From JBNKDD01 sp050288085 (lineage in GTDB: Bacteria; Chloroflexota; Anaerolineae; Aggregatilineales; UBA3940), in contig JBNKDD010000020.1 in NCBI GenBank assembly GCA_050288085.1, forward strand, positions 1 to 36,392: 36,392 nucleotides of DNA, written 5' to 3'. The notes below the pieces were generated by a model, which worked only from the letters and a program-made list of their open reading frames with translations, did no database searches and was not told the origin of the DNA. Shown in pieces: positions 34,143 to 36,392 of the stretch (position 1 is its first letter; the number at the start of each line of letters is the position of its first letter). The position numbers were made by a program, and so were the translations under genes.

Positions 34143-34822
34143 AGACTAGAGACAAGAACTTCATTGCGATTGCCGGTAACGTTGGCGTCGGGAAAAGCAC
34201 CCTGACCCGACTCCTGGCTGACCGGCTGGGTTGGAAGCCGTTCTATGAGGCCGTTGATGATAACCCTTATCTGGCCGATTTTTACAAGGACATGAAGACC
34301 TGGAGCTTCCATTCCCAGGTGTTCTTCCTTTCCCGGCGGCTCCAACATCACCAACAACTGGCGGCGTATCCTGGCTCGGTTGTGCAGGATCGCAGCGTCT
34401 ACGAGGACGCCGAAATTTTCGCCCGGAACTTATATCAGCAGGGCAATATGGCCGACCGGGATTATCAAAGCTATCGTGAGCTTTACGAGGTGATGACGGC
34501 TTTATTGCCACCGCCCGATGCAGTCGTTTATTTACGGGCTTCCGTTGACACCTTGTTTGAGCGTATCCGCCAGCGCGGGCGCGATTTTGAGCAAGATATC
34601 GACCCGGATTATTTGCGGCGGCTGAATATGCTTTACGAGGATTGGATTGGCCGGTTTACCCTCAGCCCGGTTTTAATCGTCCCGGCGGATGACCTGGACT
34701 TTGTTGCCTATGGCGGCCATCTGGATTTGATCATCGACAAGATAAACGAGCAAATCCGGGGAAAAGATGATGTGTGTTTCCAGGCGGATGAAATCGCACG
34801 GGCGAGGATCAAAGTAGCCTGA
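34139..34822 (+). CDS. deoxynucleoside kinase (second, single-domain)
   Basis: The protein is 227 residues from the TTG at 34139, chosen because GGGAGGG lies six bases upstream and the start overlaps the preceding TGA; an ATG 36 bases earlier lies inside the previous gene without a ribosome site. The P-loop AGNVGVGKSTL, VVQDRSVYEDAEIFARN (the DRS nucleoside-binding motif) and RGRDFEQDIDPDYL lid are typical of deoxyadenosine/deoxyguanosine kinases. It is a paralogue of the kinase domain in the preceding protein. In Bacillus and Lactobacillus two such kinases are encoded together, sometimes as heterodimers, and the coupled translation here suggests an equimolar pair. Confidence 0.88.
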   Translation: MKTRDKNFIAIAGNVGVGKSTLTRLLADRLGWKPFYEAVDDNPYLADFYKDMKTWSFHSQVFFLSRRLQHHQQLAAYPGSVVQDRSVYEDAEIFARNLYQQGNMADRDYQSYRELYEVMTALLPPPDAVVYLRASVDTLFERIRQRGRDFEQDIDPDYLRRLNMLYEDWIGRFTLSPVLIVPADDLDFVAYGGHLDLIIDKINEQIRGKDDVCFQADEIARARIKVA

Positions 34823-34854
34823 GCCAGTCATTAGTATAATCATTTGGGCAGCAT

Positions 34855-34897
34855 GGATGCGGCAGTTTCCCAGAGGAGCCGCGTCCTTGTTTTTTTC
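34855..34897 (+). terminator. rho-independent terminator after the kinase operon
   Basis: A nine-pair stem (GGATGCGGC 34855-34863 with GCCGCGTCC 34878-34886, one G-T pair) is followed by TTGTTTTTTT. Confidence 0.8.
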
Positions 34898-34914
34898 TCC
34901 CCCTACTTTTGGGG

Positions 34915-34943
34915 TTGGAATCCACAAACGCTTCGACTATAAT
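34915..34943 (+). promoter_or_regulatory. promoter of the slipin gene
   Basis: TTGGAA (34915-34920) and TATAAT (34938-34943) are 17 bases apart, about 80 bases before the slipin ATG. Confidence 0.6.
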
Positions 34944-35023
34944 GAGATTGAAGCTGTTATCCATTGATTAACCTATCAATAACTATTAACATACAATAGC
35001 TTTGTAGCTAAAAGGAGATAAGA

Positions 35024-35812
35024 ATGGATTGGTTGGGTCCAGTTGCATGTTTCGTAATTGGCGCTCTGGTGGTCATCGGCGGTCTGGTTACCTCCGCCAT
35101 ACGGATCGTCCAGGAGTATGAGCGCGGTGTGGTCTTCCGGTTGGGTCGTGTTGTGGGTGCAAAGGGGCCTGGCCTGTTCTTCCTTATCCCCTTTATCGAC
35201 CGGATGGTCAAAGTTGACTTGCGTGTGGTAACACTCGATGTGCCCACTCAGGAAGCAATTACCAACGATAACGTGACGGTCAAGGTTAACGCGGTGGCCT
35301 ACTTCCGCGTAATCGACCCAGAATCGGCTGTCGTACAGGTTGAAGACTTCCGCCGGGCGACCTGGCAGATTGCCCAGACCAGCTTGCGTAGTGTGATCGG
35401 TGAGGCCGAACTGGATGAAGTGCTGGCGGAACGTGAGCGCATCAATGAGAAATTGGCTCACATCGTTGATGAGGCGACCGAACCCTGGGGCGTCAAGGTC
35501 AGCGTTGTCGAGATCAAGGATGTGGAACTTCCGCCCACCATGCAGCGTGCGATGGCTCGTCAGGCTGAAGCCGAACGTGAAAAGCGGGCCAAGATTATCC
35601 ATGCCGAAGGTGAATTCCAGGCTGCACAGCAGCTCAAGGAGGCAGCGGCTACGATGGCTTCTGAGCCGATGGCACTCCAACTACGTTATCTCCAAACCCT
35701 GACCGAAGTCGCTGCGGAGAAGAACAGCACCCTGATCTTCCCTGTCCCAATTGACGTGTTTGCGGCCTTCACAGAAATGGCCCGCGCTATCGGCAAGAAT
35801 AACGGCGGATAA
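35024..35812 (+). CDS. slipin / stomatin-type SPFH membrane protein
   Basis: The protein is 262 residues with AAGGAG before the ATG. One N-terminal membrane segment (about 5-26) is followed by the band-7/SPFH domain: YERGVVFRLGRVVGAKGPGL (the canonical start), DVPTQEAITNDNVTVKVNA and SLRSVIGEAELDEVLAERE. A helical stretch (about 178-215, MARQAEAEREKRAKII) can form a coiled coil for oligomerisation. Slipins form ring or cage assemblies on the membrane. A partner NfeD-type protease gene is common but is not in the window. It stands alone between its promoter and terminator. Confidence 0.93.
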   Translation: MDWLGPVACFVIGALVVIGGLVTSAIRIVQEYERGVVFRLGRVVGAKGPGLFFLIPFIDRMVKVDLRVVTLDVPTQEAITNDNVTVKVNAVAYFRVIDPESAVVQVEDFRRATWQIAQTSLRSVIGEAELDEVLAERERINEKLAHIVDEATEPWGVKVSVVEIKDVELPPTMQRAMARQAEAEREKRAKIIHAEGEFQAAQQLKEAAATMASEPMALQLRYLQTLTEVAAEKNSTLIFPVPIDVFAAFTEMARAIGKNNGG

Positions 35813-35832
35813 TTCCAAAACTTGTAGGTTTC

Positions 35833-35865
35833 AGTACCCATCGCCCCGGCGGTGGGTACTTTTTT
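35833..35865 (+). terminator. rho-independent terminator after the slipin gene
   Basis: A long stem (AGTACCCATCGCC 35833-35845 with GGCGGTGGGTACT 35848-35860, inner pairs opened by the small loop) is followed by TTTTT. Confidence 0.85.
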
Positions 35866-35930
35866 GTTTTCCTTTGCCACCCCTACGACCCTCCTCCGAC
35901 CTATTGCCCTTATCTCTGAACACCACTAAA

Positions 35931-36392
35931 ATGGCATTGATGAAGAAACAAAAAAGAGCGATTGACAAAATAGATGGTGGAGCCTCTACCCGGCGATTAA
36001 TCATTGTTGGTTGTTTGCTGATGTCAGTACCCCTTGTGGTGGTGCTCATATCGGCTTTGGCTGTAGGTTGGCCGCTCCTCTTTTCCCTCCTCCCGCGTGA
36101 CATGAGACCCGTCCGACCGGCTCAAGGCGATGAGGTGTTAGTACTGGTTACCGATTTTAACGGGAAGAACGGGCATAACCCGGCAGGTGACATAGACCGT
36201 TCATTTTTAGATATTTCTGATTACTACTACACGGGATTTCGCATTGGCCGTTTGAACAAACAACCAGCCGATCAGCAAGCTGCCCGGCGGATCGGACAAA
36301 ATTACCGGGCCAGCATTGTGATCTGGGGCAATTACGATGCAAGCAGTTATACGGTCAACTATGAGATTCTCAATCCAATTGATCCTTTTGAG
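35931..36392 (+). CDS. membrane-anchored protein, N-terminal part (runs off the window)
   Basis: An open frame of 154 codons runs from ATG 35931 (or the in-frame ATG at 35940; neither has a ribosome site) to the last base without a stop. A basic N-terminus (KKQKR) precedes a hydrophobic stretch (about 22-56, LIIVGCLLMSVPLVVVLISAL in part) that can span the membrane. The following residues read VLVLVTDFNGKNG, GFRIGRLNKQ, then ASIVIWGNYDASSY, a pattern I associate with extracytoplasmic domains preceding TPR repeats in Chloroflexota proteins, though this is only a resemblance. The function is unknown. Confidence 0.65.
   Translation, partial: MALMKKQKRAIDKIDGGASTRRLIIVGCLLMSVPLVVVLISALAVGWPLLFSLLPRDMRPVRPAQGDEVLVLVTDFNGKNGHNPAGDIDRSFLDISDYYYTGFRIGRLNKQPADQQAARRIGQNYRASIVIWGNYDASSYTVNYEILNPIDPFE

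Overview
The window (about 36.4 kb, mid-to-high GC, no rRNA) reads as chromosomal DNA of an anaerobic, probably ferredoxin-based heterotrophic bacterium. A Chloroflexota (Anaerolineae-like) origin is my best inference. It rests on the Pro-Thr linker lipoprotein, the paired GT-C membrane proteins with a shared C-terminal beta domain, the fused-gamma KorA and frequent TTG starts. None of these is decisive. UGA is used normally as a stop in several genes here, so the code is standard apart from selenocysteine.

Left part (1-5446): the 5' part of a transposase on the minus strand at the window edge; a PT-linker lipoprotein; korA-korB (2-oxoacid, probably 2-oxoglutarate, ferredoxin oxidoreductase); and a convergent membrane-anchored alpha/beta hydrolase. 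A 499-base gene-free region then carries a near-perfect TGTGA-N6-TCACA palindrome and -10-like hexamers.

Centre (5946-14578): the main item, a tight six-gene operon. Two consecutive HdrA flavoproteins are each interrupted by an in-frame UGA at the same conserved CxxC position (CAAU), and each UGA is followed by a SECIS-like hairpin. I annotate both as selenoproteins. The second HdrA carries about 460 extra residues, a GltD/NfnB-type NAD(P)H module inserted between the two halves of its ferredoxin domain. An MvhD-type protein, two 4Fe-4S proteins and an FAD/NAD(P)/[2Fe-2S] reductase follow, which is a FlxDCBA set. No HdrB, HdrC or hydrogenase is present. The operon therefore looks like a soluble Sec-containing NAD(P)H/ferredoxin electron-bifurcating or transhydrogenase complex, which could recycle the ferredoxin reduced by KorAB and by the aldehyde oxidoreductase encoded further right.

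Middle right (14624-27291): FmdB-type zinc ribbon and rhomboid protease from back-to-back promoters; a four-helix membrane protein; a small unknown protein with a possible degenerate nuclease motif; a HAD phosphatase; a minus-strand operon galK / DUF2723 GT-C protein / second GT-C protein; then two paralogous membrane-anchored TPR proteins followed by an OmpR-type response regulator without a kinase.

Right part (27300-36392): a minus-strand operon nitrilase / tungsten aldehyde:ferredoxin oxidoreductase / saccharopine-dehydrogenase-like enzyme / class III aminotransferase, which suggests amine, nitrile or amino-acid catabolism feeding electrons to ferredoxin. Next come tRNA-Asn(GUU) with its own promoter and terminator, a deoxynucleoside kinase fused to a MazG-like domain and translationally coupled to a second deoxynucleoside kinase, a slipin (SPFH) protein, and the start of a membrane-anchored protein running off the window.
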